Position numbers and translations under genes: made by a program. Below are positions 9,130 to 18,386 of a DNA stretch of 44,617 bases, one piece after another. Numbering within the stretch: the first letter of the stretch is position 1; each line of letters starts with the position of its first letter. The notes under the pieces are model-generated. The model was not told the origin of the DNA and searched no databases. It was given only the letters and a program-made list of their open reading frames with translations. This DNA comes from Leeuwenhoekiella sp. (lineage in GTDB: Bacteria; Bacteroidota; Bacteroidia; Flavobacteriales; Flavobacteriaceae): positions 1 to 44,617 of the forward strand of contig DRGP01000062.1 in assembly GCA_011050015.1 (NCBI GenBank), in the 5' to 3' direction.

Positions 9130-10177
9130 AAATCTTCATCACTTGCGGCAATATAGTATCCCTACCATAAAAATCAAGAATTTCCCGTTGAAAGGCACGA
9201 CCTATTTTTTTGCCTTCTTTGGGATTTTTTAGGTAGTGATACATTTCTTTGGCCAAGGACTTCGCGTTCCCGACCTCAACACAGCTTCCGTAGCCGCCCA
9301 AAACTTCCCTGCACTGCCCCACATCGGTAACCACAACGGGGAGGCCAGCCTGGCCATATTCTAGAAGTGCGAGAGGCAATCCTTCAGAATCTGAACTCAA
9401 AACACCCACATCAAAAAGAGGTAAAACTGAACTTAAAGCTGGGTGCATACCGTGATAATAAACGCTGGGAACATTAAATTTTACAATCTCAAGAATACTC
9501 TGTGCATATATATCGTTAAAATGTGAACCAAATAGGTGCAGTGTAGCTTCCGGATCTTTTTTTACGACCTGGGCAAAAGCGTCAAGTAACAGACCATGAT
9601 TTTTTACCGGTCTGAAATTGGCCACACAGACAATTCGTTTTCCCGCGACACCTTTAAAAGTTTTAGGACAGAGACAATGATCATTTGAAACCACAAAATT
9701 CTTAATATAATACGCTTTTTTATGGCCTAAAATCTGTCTGGACCATTTTTGAAGCGGCTCGTTGACACAAAGAATCACATCAAAAAAATGCGAACACAAG
9801 CGAAGACCAATCCTTTCGGTAAATGGTAACGAAGTAGTATAGAAAGAATGATTGTGCCAAATAATAACAATTGAACCCTTAAAAATCTTTAAGAGCGAAG
9901 CGATGAAAAAACTGGTGCCATGGGCGTGGATAATATTAATTTTATGATCCTTCACAAAAGCTCTCATTGTATTCAAAGCCTTAACATCCAGTGTTTTTAA
10001 ACGGTTCAAAAAAAGATAATCTACTTGTTTATCAACCACATCCAGAAGCGGTCCTTCTTCCCGGGTTGCACATAAAAATGATTTTTCAACATGCGACACC
10101 AGTGCATTGGCATAATTTACCGCCATACGCTCTGCGCCACCTGCCTGTAAACTATCTATAAGTTGAAGCACCCTCAT
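9104..10177 (-). CDS. Glycosyltransferase, GT4-like
   Basis: A 357-residue GT-B glycosyltransferase. The N-terminus has the classic GT4 start 'LIDSLQAGGAERMAVNYANA', and the C-terminal half has 'IVCVANFRPVKNHGLLLDAF' and 'DSEGLPLALLEYGQAGLPVV', matching the donor-binding region with the E-x7-E pair. The protein acts at the cytoplasmic face of the membrane in extending a lipid-linked glycan. The start codon touches the stop of the upstream gene (TAATG), and its own 3' end overlaps the ligase-like gene. Donor and linkage are unknown. Confidence 0.9.
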   Translation of the reverse strand: MRVLQLIDSLQAGGAERMAVNYANALVSHVEKSFLCATREEGPLLDVVDKQVDYLFLNRLKTLDVKALNTMRAFVKDHKINIIHAHGTSFFIASLLKIFKGSIVIIWHNHSFYTTSLPFTERIGLRLCSHFFDVILCVNEPLQKWSRQILGHKKAYYIKNFVVSNDHCLCPKTFKGVAGKRIVCVANFRPVKNHGLLLDAFAQVVKKDPEATLHLFGSHFNDIYAQSILEIVKFNVPSVYYHGMHPALSSVLPLFDVGVLSSDSEGLPLALLEYGQAGLPVVVTDVGQCREVLGGYGSCVEVGNAKSLAKEMYHYLKNPKEGKKIGRAFQREILDFYGRDTILPQVMKIYEEALKEI

Positions 10178-11286
10178 TACAGTAATTTTTTAACTTCCGC
10201 CTCAAAGAATTCGGTAGTGTATTTTTGAGACCACAGTTGGGCTTTATGAGATTTGGTACGCAGGGCAATTTTATTACTAAGTTCCTTATTTAGTTTTTTG
10301 GCATCCTTCTTAAGATTTCCTTTAATTAAGATTCCGCGAGAACCTTCTGCCAGCATCCACGGTACGCATGAAATACGTGTAACAACGGGCACCACACCCC
10401 ACCACATGGCTTCCGTAACAACTTTGGGCCATCCTTCAGATTTTGATGGAAGGATTAAAAAATGACTTTTTCGGTAGGCCTGCTCAATAGTTGTGAAATC
10501 TTTATTTCCATAAAGATAGATGAATTTATCCAGATCATTTTCCTGAATATACCGCTGCATTTCCACAAATAAAGGTCCGTCGCCATATACGTGAAGTTCT
10601 GAAGGGATTTCGTTTTTGATCAATTCCCTGACCAGTTTTAAAGCATACAGTGGTCGCTTTCCCTTTACCAGTGATCCCACAAACAAAAAACGGAGCGGTA
10701 GATCATATTTTCGCTGTTTTAGCTTGACTTTTTTTTCTTCAGAATAGCTGGCCGTAAAAAAAGATTTGCAGTTTTTAGACAGTGACGGCCAGTCGCCATA
10801 GACTAGCACGGTCATATTTTTAGTCAATTTTTCATGGCTTAAAATATATTTCTGTAAGCGGTAACTCCAGGGTTGCGAAGCGCTAGGATCCCAATTTCCC
10901 GCATACTTCGCTGTTTTTTTATTCTTCGGAAAAAATAACTGGGCTAGGCATCCCAAAAGTCCAATATTTCCCGGACAGCGCAGGTGAATATGATCTGCCC
11001 TGCTCATGGCCATGCAGATCTTATAAAATAGATAAGGAGCCAGTAAAATCGCCCGAATCACCTGAAAAATAGACACCAGAGAAATCGCCGGAATCGGACT
11101 AAAAATGAGGTTTTTATGGTCATAATCTAAAGGAAGTCCTAATTTATTTTTCGCTTTTGGCGCAATCACTTCCACCTCATCAATATGCTTTATCCACAGG
11201 TTTATTTCCTTTACATATGGGGCGTAAGCGGCCAAGCCTTTTTGTGTGATCTGGTGCGGGGTATGGCTTATAATAAGAAATCTCAT
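10177..11286 (-). CDS. Glycosyltransferase, GT4-like
   Basis: A GT-B protein of about 369 residues. Recognisable segments are 'LRFLFVGSLVKGKRPLYAL' at the start of the second domain, 'HVYGDGPLFVEMQRYI' and 'LPSKSEGWPKVVTEAMWWG', the family's donor-phosphate and E-x7-E region. The first domain contains 'HIHLRCPGNIGLLGCL', as seen in several capsule transferases. I chose the ATG at 11286 because it overlaps the upstream stop by four bases (ATGA) and begins at the first predicted beta strand; starts further upstream add residues without similarity. Substrate unknown. Confidence 0.88.
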   Translation of the reverse strand: MRFLIISHTPHQITQKGLAAYAPYVKEINLWIKHIDEVEVIAPKAKNKLGLPLDYDHKNLIFSPIPAISLVSIFQVIRAILLAPYLFYKICMAMSRADHIHLRCPGNIGLLGCLAQLFFPKNKKTAKYAGNWDPSASQPWSYRLQKYILSHEKLTKNMTVLVYGDWPSLSKNCKSFFTASYSEEKKVKLKQRKYDLPLRFLFVGSLVKGKRPLYALKLVRELIKNEIPSELHVYGDGPLFVEMQRYIQENDLDKFIYLYGNKDFTTIEQAYRKSHFLILPSKSEGWPKVVTEAMWWGVVPVVTRISCVPWMLAEGSRGILIKGNLKKDAKKLNKELSNKIALRTKSHKAQLWSQKYTTEFFEAEVKKLL

Positions 11287-12272
11287 GATGGTTTTGGGGT
11301 GTTGAACCATAAACTGAACCAACCCGCCGTTCTGCCCAGCGCCTCTTGCAATGCCTGCTTTTTATTCGATGTACTAACTACATTGCCATAACGTATCAAG
11401 GTCAACAAAAAGGAGGTAGCATGCCATTTTAATTGTGCTTTGAAAGACGGACTTGGGTATTTTACACGCCAGACATACCACCCATTTCTTACTACCATTT
11501 TACCATATTTATAGGTGTCCGGCCTGCCGGATGCATCGTGGTGGTGTTCTACTTGTGCTCCGGTATGGACATAAAGTTTACCCATCTGGGAAAGACGCAG
11601 CGTAAAATCGGCATCTTCATACAGACCGTAGCCTTCAAAATAGGTTGAAAAATGTATCTGGTCAAAAACCGTTTTCCGGTAACTCGCCACGCCGCCCATA
11701 AACTGCTCCACTTCATATACTTTTCCGCTGGGCGGCAGAAAACTCACCGAACGCCCATGACTGAATTCCGGCAAATATGCTGGAGGTCGATCTGGCGCGA
11801 GCCCTATTTTTTTACGTAGTAAAAAGCGGCTGCCGTCTTTACGGTAGTAGCCATCATATTCAAAAAAGTCAGCATTTGGTGCATGGCCGCTCTTCCACGG
11901 CACTCCATTCTTAATATAGCCACCTACGCCCAGCGCTGCCGGAAAACGCACATACGTATGTAGTATTTTTTCAAAATAATCTGCTGCAAGCACGATATCA
12001 TCGTCCATAAAGGCAATTATCTCTATGTATTTGTCAATTTTTGAAACTCCAAAATTGCGCTGTTTGGTCAAGCCTTTATCTGTTTTGGAAACGTGAAAAT
12101 AGTCGAGATTTCTGAACTTGTTTTCCCTGCATACCGCTTGCGTAAGTTCATCTTCAGAGGCATCTACCACAAGGATCTGCTCAGGATAACTGGTCTGTTT
12201 TTCAACCGACTTCAACAATTGCAAAATCGCTTCGGGCCTTTTATAAGTACAAATGATTAGGGCAAGGTTCAT
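11283..12272 (-). CDS. Glycosyltransferase family 2 (GT-A)
   Basis: An inverting GT-A glycosyltransferase of about 329 residues. 'LALIICTYKRPEAILQLL' is the GT2 N-terminal strand and 'IIAFMDDDIVLAADYFEK' carries the metal-binding D-x-D. 'YGLYEDADFTLRLSQMGK' is the ED motif with the presumed catalytic Asp. The start at 12272 gives a four-base ATGA overlap with the upstream gene and begins directly at the first strand; the ATG at 12320 would add 16 unrelated residues. Family members include rhamnosyl and galactosyl transferases, but the sugar cannot be told here. Confidence 0.88.
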   Translation of the reverse strand: MNLALIICTYKRPEAILQLLKSVEKQTSYPEQILVVDASEDELTQAVCRENKFRNLDYFHVSKTDKGLTKQRNFGVSKIDKYIEIIAFMDDDIVLAADYFEKILHTYVRFPAALGVGGYIKNGVPWKSGHAPNADFFEYDGYYRKDGSRFLLRKKIGLAPDRPPAYLPEFSHGRSVSFLPPSGKVYEVEQFMGGVASYRKTVFDQIHFSTYFEGYGLYEDADFTLRLSQMGKLYVHTGAQVEHHHDASGRPDTYKYGKMVVRNGWYVWRVKYPSPSFKAQLKWHATSFLLTLIRYGNVVSTSNKKQALQEALGRTAGWFSLWFNTPKPS

Positions 12273-13816
12273 CGATTCTGATCTATAAGGGTTTTTGCCC
12301 ATTTTTTGCTGGCTTCCCACCGTTTTTGCATGTTGCGAAAATAAGAAAACGGATTTTTGTTGGCCTGCCGGCGGAAGAATTTCAGAAATAAAATAGTTTT
12401 AAATCCACATCTTTGGAGTTGCGTAGTGTGTTTTAACTGATAAACCATAACCGTAGGAGCAGGTTTTGGCAGAAACTCTTCATCATCCCAAACTTGTTTC
12501 ACCTTATGCCTAAAACCCCCCACTGGGGCTTTTAGGTGCGTCAGCTTTAAAAATGGATTATACAGGATATCAAAGCCCTTGTTACGCAGCTGCATCCCAA
12601 AATCGGCATCTTCGCCAAAGCCGCCCTCAAAGGCAAGATCAAACCGAACATCCTCTAGACATGAAACCTTCACAAAGCTACAGCCTGAACCAAACGCACG
12701 CCACTGCACAATCAGTTTTAAAGGTTCTGGCTCGCCTTTCCGCAGGCAGCTCACCGTAAACGCATCTGACTCACTGGCTGCTATAAAATCATCCGTGTTG
12801 GCAATAAAATTCACGGGGATACGGATGTCGTCATCTGCAAAAAACACCCATTCTGCAGTCACTTTTTCAAGCCCTATATTCCTAGCATTACACGCCCCGG
12901 TTTTATGAATAAACGTGTGGTCTATTTCAAAAGGCCATTTTTCAGCGGTTAAATAATCCAGTTGCGTTGTGGAATCCTGCTCTGGATTTTGCTCTATAAT
13001 AATGACTTTTTTTGGCAGAACGGTCTGCTCCCGAAGATCTGTAAGTACATCATAAAGATATTTTCCTCTTCCAGTAGTGGGGATCAGGACATCCAGTGTA
13101 TTGCTATTCTTATTACTGAAACTGTCACAGTGAGTGGGAATTGTTAGTGAAAATGACTGAAAATATGGCTTTTTAGGCTTAAAAATAGCCGTAATTAAGT
13201 CTAAAACAGCTACTTTTTTCTGGTAAATGAGTTGCTGAAAAAAAAGTAGAACGAGCCATCTGTTCTTATAATGCGCCTTGACAAAATCGTATAATAGTGC
13301 ATTATCACTGCTATACTTAATTACATTTGGCTGGGAAGCATCAGCTAGCTTTGGGTCGCTGTAAGCTAGTAAACCCTGGGGCATTCCCCGTTTTGCGATG
13401 GAGCTCAAAAAATAATCAAAATGATCTACACCAATTTCAATTCCCTTAAAGACCAATAATGTTTTCGCATATATCCCGCCACGGTCACCGCTCATGAGCC
13501 AAGTGGGATAGCGTACATCCCTGTTTATTTTAGTAAAAACCGAAGTATCGATAAGACCAATAGCTTCCGGTAGAAAAACCCTGCCAGAGCACGAATAACT
13601 GACCAAGAAGAGCCGATTCTGCAAGATGTTCTGCCATTTTAATTCGTTTACTCCTTCTTCAAAGCGTTCTTCACACCAGACAATCAATTCTTCTGGATAA
13701 TTTTCGGCCAACTCCAATAAGGCCAACGCGGGAATGTGATTTATACAAGATATCTGATCGCCATTGCTGTAAACCCGTTGTACACGCTTTCCCCGATGAT
13801 GTACCAATAGGATCAT
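12269..13816 (-). CDS. Two-domain protein: unrecognised N-terminal domain plus GT2 glycosyltransferase
   Basis: This 515-residue protein is longer than a usual GT2 enzyme. Residues from about 240 on form a GT2 domain: 'LDVLIPTTGRGKYLYDVL', then 'GACNARNIGLEKVTAEWVFF' with the D-x-D-like 'ADDDIR', and 'FEGGFGEDADFGMQLRNKG' with the acidic ED motif. The first ~235 residues are not a family I recognise; they contain 'YPTWLMSGDRGGIYAKTL' and have a mixed alpha/beta look without membrane segments, and could hold a second catalytic or acceptor-binding function. Both flanking junctions are four-base overlaps, so the length appears real and not a misread start. Confidence 0.82.
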   Translation of the reverse strand: MILLVHHRGKRVQRVYSNGDQISCINHIPALALLELAENYPEELIVWCEERFEEGVNELKWQNILQNRLFLVSYSCSGRVFLPEAIGLIDTSVFTKINRDVRYPTWLMSGDRGGIYAKTLLVFKGIEIGVDHFDYFLSSIAKRGMPQGLLAYSDPKLADASQPNVIKYSSDNALLYDFVKAHYKNRWLVLLFFQQLIYQKKVAVLDLITAIFKPKKPYFQSFSLTIPTHCDSFSNKNSNTLDVLIPTTGRGKYLYDVLTDLREQTVLPKKVIIIEQNPEQDSTTQLDYLTAEKWPFEIDHTFIHKTGACNARNIGLEKVTAEWVFFADDDIRIPVNFIANTDDFIAASESDAFTVSCLRKGEPEPLKLIVQWRAFGSGCSFVKVSCLEDVRFDLAFEGGFGEDADFGMQLRNKGFDILYNPFLKLTHLKAPVGGFRHKVKQVWDDEEFLPKPAPTVMVYQLKHTTQLQRCGFKTILFLKFFRRQANKNPFSYFRNMQKRWEASKKWAKTLIDQNR

Positions 13817-14952
13817 AAATCACAAATATGTTTATAAAAATCGAGGTTTTTTAGAGCTATTTCTTTCGAGGAAAAATGAGTTGTAATACGTTTTCGGGAA
13901 GCTTCACCCATAGTTTGTCTCAGGTTTTTATCTCGTAAAAGTTGGAGTATTTTGTCTGCATATAATTCATGGTTTCTAGGCTCAACCGTAAAACCGGTTA
14001 CACCATTTATCATAACTTCCTTTGCCCAGCCAATGTCTGATGTAACGAGTGCCTTTTCCATCGCCATCGCTTCAAGCCAGGTCATGGGCAGCGCTTCGGC
14101 GTAACTGGGAAGCATAATCACCGTGGCTTTTGCGATTTCCTCTTGCACTTGATCGTAATTCACCTTGCCTAGAAAACGGATGTTTTTCTTTGCCTGCGGC
14201 GAAAGGATTTCTTCCATCAAGTACCGGGTAGATTTTCCCGTTTTCAGATCAATAACGTCGTTTCCTGCCAGAAAAAGGGTCGTTTTTGGTGCTTTTTCGA
14301 CGATTTTATTGAAGATTTCCGCTAGGTCAAGCATTCCTTTTTTCCTTATCAACGTACCAAAATACAGTAACCTATGCTCTTTTTCCATTTCTGGCCGGGA
14401 CGTAAACTGGCTAACATCAATGCTGTTCGGGATGATGGTGATTTCTTTTTTTAGCTGAAATAATTTTTGGGTTCGCGCTGCCGTAAACTGACTTACCGAA
14501 ATAAAATGATCTGCACTTCGCAAAGCCATTTTCTCCAACCAAAAATTTTTGCGTTTTTGTTTTCGCCCTTCCAAGTCACAAAAATAGGCATCGCTACCGT
14601 TAAAACGGATGACAACGGGGCAGTTAAAACTCATAAACGCACTGATCCCGCTCCAGTCCGGCGCTTCCAGAATATCGATATTCTCTTTTTTGATTTGATC
14701 ATTGATATAACGCTGTACATATTTCTTATAAAAAAACCAACTTAAAAACCGGTATTTCCGTTGGGCGATAAGGTAAATTGTTATTCCGTTTTCCTCAATT
14801 ATTGAGGGTTCTTTCTGACTGATCACAAAAACACTCGCCCTAGATCCAGCGGCCACAAGCGCTTCTGCAGCATTTTTTATGCTCGTGCCTATCCCTCCAT
14901 AACGGCCGGTTTTCTGGTGAGGATATTCTGTGGTGAGGAAGGCGATGTGCAT
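13813..14952 (-). CDS. Glycosyltransferase, GT4-like
   Basis: A 379-residue GT-B glycosyltransferase with all standard marks: an N-terminal 'TEYPHQKTGRYGGIGTSIKN' glycine-rich acceptor loop, 'HRLLYFGTLIRKKGMLDLAE' at the domain junction, and 'PSYAEALPMTWLEAMAMEKA' with the two glutamates of the E-x7-E motif. A final C-terminal helix folds back on the first domain in this family. It overlaps the next gene by four bases and begins three bases after the SGNH-like gene, so it is part of the same transcription unit. Substrate unknown. Confidence 0.9.
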   Translation of the reverse strand: MHIAFLTTEYPHQKTGRYGGIGTSIKNAAEALVAAGSRASVFVISQKEPSIIEENGITIYLIAQRKYRFLSWFFYKKYVQRYINDQIKKENIDILEAPDWSGISAFMSFNCPVVIRFNGSDAYFCDLEGRKQKRKNFWLEKMALRSADHFISVSQFTAARTQKLFQLKKEITIIPNSIDVSQFTSRPEMEKEHRLLYFGTLIRKKGMLDLAEIFNKIVEKAPKTTLFLAGNDVIDLKTGKSTRYLMEEILSPQAKKNIRFLGKVNYDQVQEEIAKATVIMLPSYAEALPMTWLEAMAMEKALVTSDIGWAKEVMINGVTGFTVEPRNHELYADKILQLLRDKNLRQTMGEASRKRITTHFSSKEIALKNLDFYKHICDL

Positions 14953-14955
14953 AAA

Positions 14956-15846
14956 TTAATTTTGATATTTAGAAACTATATCTTCTGCGATACGTTTAGA
15001 AAAAACTTGAGCCCCTTTGTTATTAAGATGCGTACAATTATAGAAATACTGATCATCATGGGCGAAAATTTCAGCGTAGTTCATGAGCGGACTTATTTTT
15101 TCTTGTAGGCTATCTATAAAAAATAAGTTTTTGGTATGGCCGCAATAGGGGGAAGTGAAGAAAATCAATTGTGTATTGTTTTTTTTGGCAAAGCTTCGCA
15201 TGGCTTTTACCACATCATTCTTAGAGGCAATCTGTTTAGGCAGTTTAGCCTTTAAATCCTCAACAGTTCCATATTTAGGGGCATACCCGTTACTCAAATC
15301 TACCCTGGGTTTTTTTTGAATCAGATTACTAAAAAATTCGCGGAAGCCCAGCTTATAATCATATACCATATACCTGTAGAAAGGAAGATGTTTCAATTTC
15401 CAGAAATCGCTATCTCTTTCCCTTACATACCTCGCAATAAGCGAATCTTGAATATAGGGCATTAAAGAACTTTTCACCAGGTCTGAAGAGCCCCGCATAT
15501 TAAAAACATCATCTATTTGAACGAAAATCAAATCTGTATTGATACGCTGTTTTTTCAGTAATTGGAGCATGAGGTAATAATCATCCATTTTTGCACCCTG
15601 AATACCCAGATTTAAGGCTTTTTTACCTGTTATTTCAGTAATGATTTTTGAATCTATAAAATTGTTTGTTCGAGAAGATCCTAAAAATACATAGTCAATT
15701 TTCTCCTCCTGAATAGATAAGAGGTAAGATACTTTAGTTCTGGGCAACGCATTCTTATAGACCCAAGTATATAATGCATCCAACACATACAGCAAGACCA
15801 GAAGAATTAAGAACCACCGCAGTATGTACATTAAAAATCTCTTCAT
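14956..15846 (-). CDS. SGNH/AlgX-like periplasmic protein, partner of the MBOAT acyltransferase
   Basis: This 296-residue protein has one N-terminal membrane anchor (residues 5-28) and a soluble domain that I take to be periplasmic. 'VFLGSSRTNNF' (Ser58) resembles block I of SGNH hydrolases and 'THLNNKGAQVFS' (His273) resembles block V, as in DltD, AlgJ and AlgX. In the active enzymes block V is Asp-x-x-His; here residue 270 is Asn (codon AAT), so the triad looks incomplete. The start overlaps the stop of the MBOAT gene by one base. MBOAT and SGNH pairs O-acetylate or O-acylate surface polymers, which I infer here. Without the Asp the protein could work weakly, bind only, or use another residue. 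Confidence 0.75.
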   Translation of the reverse strand: MKRFLMYILRWFLILLVLLYVLDALYTWVYKNALPRTKVSYLLSIQEEKIDYVFLGSSRTNNFIDSKIITEITGKKALNLGIQGAKMDDYYLMLQLLKKQRINTDLIFVQIDDVFNMRGSSDLVKSSLMPYIQDSLIARYVRERDSDFWKLKHLPFYRYMVYDYKLGFREFFSNLIQKKPRVDLSNGYAPKYGTVEDLKAKLPKQIASKNDVVKAMRSFAKKNNTQLIFFTSPYCGHTKNLFFIDSLQEKISPLMNYAEIFAHDDQYFYNCTHLNNKGAQVFSKRIAEDIVSKYQN

Positions 15847-17279
15847 TAAAACTGAAAGTAGATAAAGGATTGATGATCTGAAAACACACCGAAAAGCATT
15901 AAAAGCACTAATGCAGCCATAACTTTGACCTCGCGATATTTACCTATGAATGGATGTTCAAACCGCCGGTGAACCCATTCTATTATTATAAAAAAAAGAA
16001 TCAACGGCATCATTTCAATACTATACCGCTCTACATTTAAATATTCAGTATGCAACTCAAAATGTGTAAATAGACGCTCCACATAAGCCAAGCCTTCCCC
16101 AATACTATTTGACCTGAAAAAAATCCATGCCAGCGCACTTAAAAAAAAGGTTGTGCTCATCTGCAAAAATTCTTTTAGAGATGGAAAAGAGCGGTTTTCT
16201 TCAGCATCATTTAAATACTTCCTGTTTTTATTACCTATTAAAAGTGGGATAAAATAAAGTGCGTTAAGCCCTCCCCAGAATAAAAACGTCCAGTTGGCAC
16301 CATGCCAAAATCCACTTACTATAAAAATGATCGCAATATTCCTGATCTTTAGGTAGCTATTGCCCCTAGAGCCACCCAGCGGAATATAAACATAATCCCT
16401 GAACCAAGTACTTAGAGAAATATGCCATCGTCTCCAGAATTCAGCAATATTTCTTGAAAAGTAAGGATAATTAAAGTTACGCATCAAATCAAAGCCAAAA
16501 AGCCTTGCCGTACCTATCGCTATATTAGAATATCCCGCAAAATCACCATAGATCTGAAAGGCAAAATATATAGCACCCAAAAGAAGACTGGCACCGTTAA
16601 GATGCGCGTAATTGTCAAAGATGGCTTTTACATAGGTGGCGCAGCTGTCTGCAATGACCATTTTTTGAAAAAGCCCCCATAAGATAAGATACAATCCACT
16701 TTTTGCCATATTAAAATCAAAACTGCGCTGCTTGCCAAACTGAGGTAATAAATGGGAAGCGCGCTCTATAGGCCCGGCCACAAGCTGTGGGAAAAAGGAT
16801 ACATAAGCGGCAAAATTGATGAAATATGAAGCAGGTTCAATTTTCTTTTTATATACATCTATGGTATAACTCAGGGTTTGAAACGTATAAAAGGAAATTC
16901 CGACTGGAAGTATAATCTGCATTGTAGTGCTATCCATATGCACGCCCCATTGCGCCCATCCCTCAATCCAACTTTCCACAAAAAAATTATAGTACTTAAA
17001 AAACCCAAGCAGTACTAAATTAGTTACCAAACTAACCCAAAGCAGCATTTTTCTAAACTGTGGTTTTTTAGTTGATTTGAGCCTTTGACCAACCGCATAA
17101 TCCACCAGTGTACTGAAGAGAATAAGTACCAGAAACCGATAATCCCACCACCCGTAAAAAATATAACTGGAGATCAATAAAAAAATATTCTGAGCCTTTA
17201 GTGATCTCTGCATTAAAGACCAGTAGATCATAAAAACCGCAGGCAGGAATATTAGAAAAGCTACAGAATTAAATAACAA
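15846..17279 (-). CDS. MBOAT-family O-acyltransferase (AlgI/DltB-like)
   Basis: A 477-residue polytopic membrane protein of the membrane-bound O-acyltransferase family. 'SSYIFYGWWDYRFLVLI' near the start and 'PQLVAGPIERASHLLPQF' are near-diagnostic of the AlgI group, as are 'RNIAEFWRRWHISLSTWFRD' and 'FIVSGFWHGANWTFLFWG', which contains the invariant catalytic His near residue 325. Such proteins move an acyl group from a cytoplasmic donor across the membrane to a periplasmic partner or glycan. The gene directly precedes and touches its SGNH-like partner. It probably decorates the polysaccharide made by the surrounding genes. Confidence 0.92.
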   Translation of the reverse strand: MLFNSVAFLIFLPAVFMIYWSLMQRSLKAQNIFLLISSYIFYGWWDYRFLVLILFSTLVDYAVGQRLKSTKKPQFRKMLLWVSLVTNLVLLGFFKYYNFFVESWIEGWAQWGVHMDSTTMQIILPVGISFYTFQTLSYTIDVYKKKIEPASYFINFAAYVSFFPQLVAGPIERASHLLPQFGKQRSFDFNMAKSGLYLILWGLFQKMVIADSCATYVKAIFDNYAHLNGASLLLGAIYFAFQIYGDFAGYSNIAIGTARLFGFDLMRNFNYPYFSRNIAEFWRRWHISLSTWFRDYVYIPLGGSRGNSYLKIRNIAIIFIVSGFWHGANWTFLFWGGLNALYFIPLLIGNKNRKYLNDAEENRSFPSLKEFLQMSTTFFLSALAWIFFRSNSIGEGLAYVERLFTHFELHTEYLNVERYSIEMMPLILFFIIIEWVHRRFEHPFIGKYREVKVMAALVLLMLFGVFSDHQSFIYFQF

Positions 17280-17297
17280 GTCGCTGGATTTGGAAAG

Positions 17298-18386
17298 TTA
17301 ATAATTGGCATGAAGCAATGCTAAATGTTTTTCAATCATCTGAATGATGCCAAATTCAGATTCGATTTTTGCTCTTGTATTAACAGTAATCTTTTTTTGT
17401 CCTTCAAAGATTCGCGTCATGCAATCGGCAAGCTGCTGCGGACGTTCAACGGGCACGATGAATCCATTAGCACCATCTTTAACAATTTCCAAATTACCGC
17501 CCACCGGTGTTGTAATCACGGGAACATTAGCGGCCAGACTTTCTAAAAGCGTCAAACTGAAACATTCCATATGTGTGGGATGCAATAAATAATCATACTG
17601 ACAAAAAACAGTTGAAATATGTGAGGAACTCCCTTTGAAAACAAAGTTTTCAACTACTTCTTTGTTTCTAGCAAGCTGCATTAAAATTGCTTCATAAGGA
17701 CCTTCTCCATAAACGTCAATTTTTAAGTCTTTTTTAATGCTTACCGGCAAAAGATGCACGGCTTCAATGAGATCTTGGATGCCCTTAGATTTCCGCAGAT
17801 GGGAAACTACGATAAAGTGCGGCGGTTGGTTAGATGATGTGCGTTCTGCAATATCTTCAGTCACAATTCCATTGTGAATAACACGGCATTTAGATTCTAT
17901 ATGACTGCCAAAATCCCGCAATAACTCACGCACAGTATATGCGGAAACGCCCACAAAAACATCAATATATTGGGAATAAATGGCTCCTTTTAGCCGTTTT
18001 TTGACCTTCTTTTTAAAGGAATATCCTCCCAACGGTCGTGGGTTGTGATCTACAGCAATGATCGCTGCCCCAGTTTTTTGCTTTATTTTTTTAAAGAACG
18101 GTGTGCAGAGCTCCAGAAAATGGGTGATAATATGTGAAAATCGATCATTTTTGGCCTGAAAATAGCTGATAAATGACCGTTCTATAGATTTTTCTCCCGC
18201 AGGAATGATCGTAAGTTTTTCATATTCGCCATGCACTGCGGTATTTGGGAAAAACCACTCTACTACAATTCCGTGTATTTTACATTCGGCATCATAGCGC
18301 CAGAAAAAATGATCCATGCCGCCCACACGTTCGGGCAAAAGGCGATAATCGCATAAAATTGCTATTTTTTGCCCGTTTATGCCCAT
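17298..18386 (-). CDS. Glycosyltransferase, GT4-like
   Basis: A 362-residue GT-B glycosyltransferase. The second domain shows 'FIVVSHLRKSKGIQDLIEAV', then 'DVYGEGPYEAILMQLAR', 'MECFSLTLLESLAANVPVI' (E-x7-E region) and 'TPVGGNLEIVKDGANGFIV', all standard GT4 landmarks. The first domain is short and lacks a canonical GGxE loop, but has 'ERVGGMDHFFWRY' in its place. It overlaps the upstream gene by ten bases and is followed by a short gap before the MBOAT gene. Donor and acceptor unknown. Confidence 0.87.
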   Translation of the reverse strand: MGINGQKIAILCDYRLLPERVGGMDHFFWRYDAECKIHGIVVEWFFPNTAVHGEYEKLTIIPAGEKSIERSFISYFQAKNDRFSHIITHFLELCTPFFKKIKQKTGAAIIAVDHNPRPLGGYSFKKKVKKRLKGAIYSQYIDVFVGVSAYTVRELLRDFGSHIESKCRVIHNGIVTEDIAERTSSNQPPHFIVVSHLRKSKGIQDLIEAVHLLPVSIKKDLKIDVYGEGPYEAILMQLARNKEVVENFVFKGSSSHISTVFCQYDYLLHPTHMECFSLTLLESLAANVPVITTPVGGNLEIVKDGANGFIVPVERPQQLADCMTRIFEGQKKITVNTRAKIESEFGIIQMIEKHLALLHANY

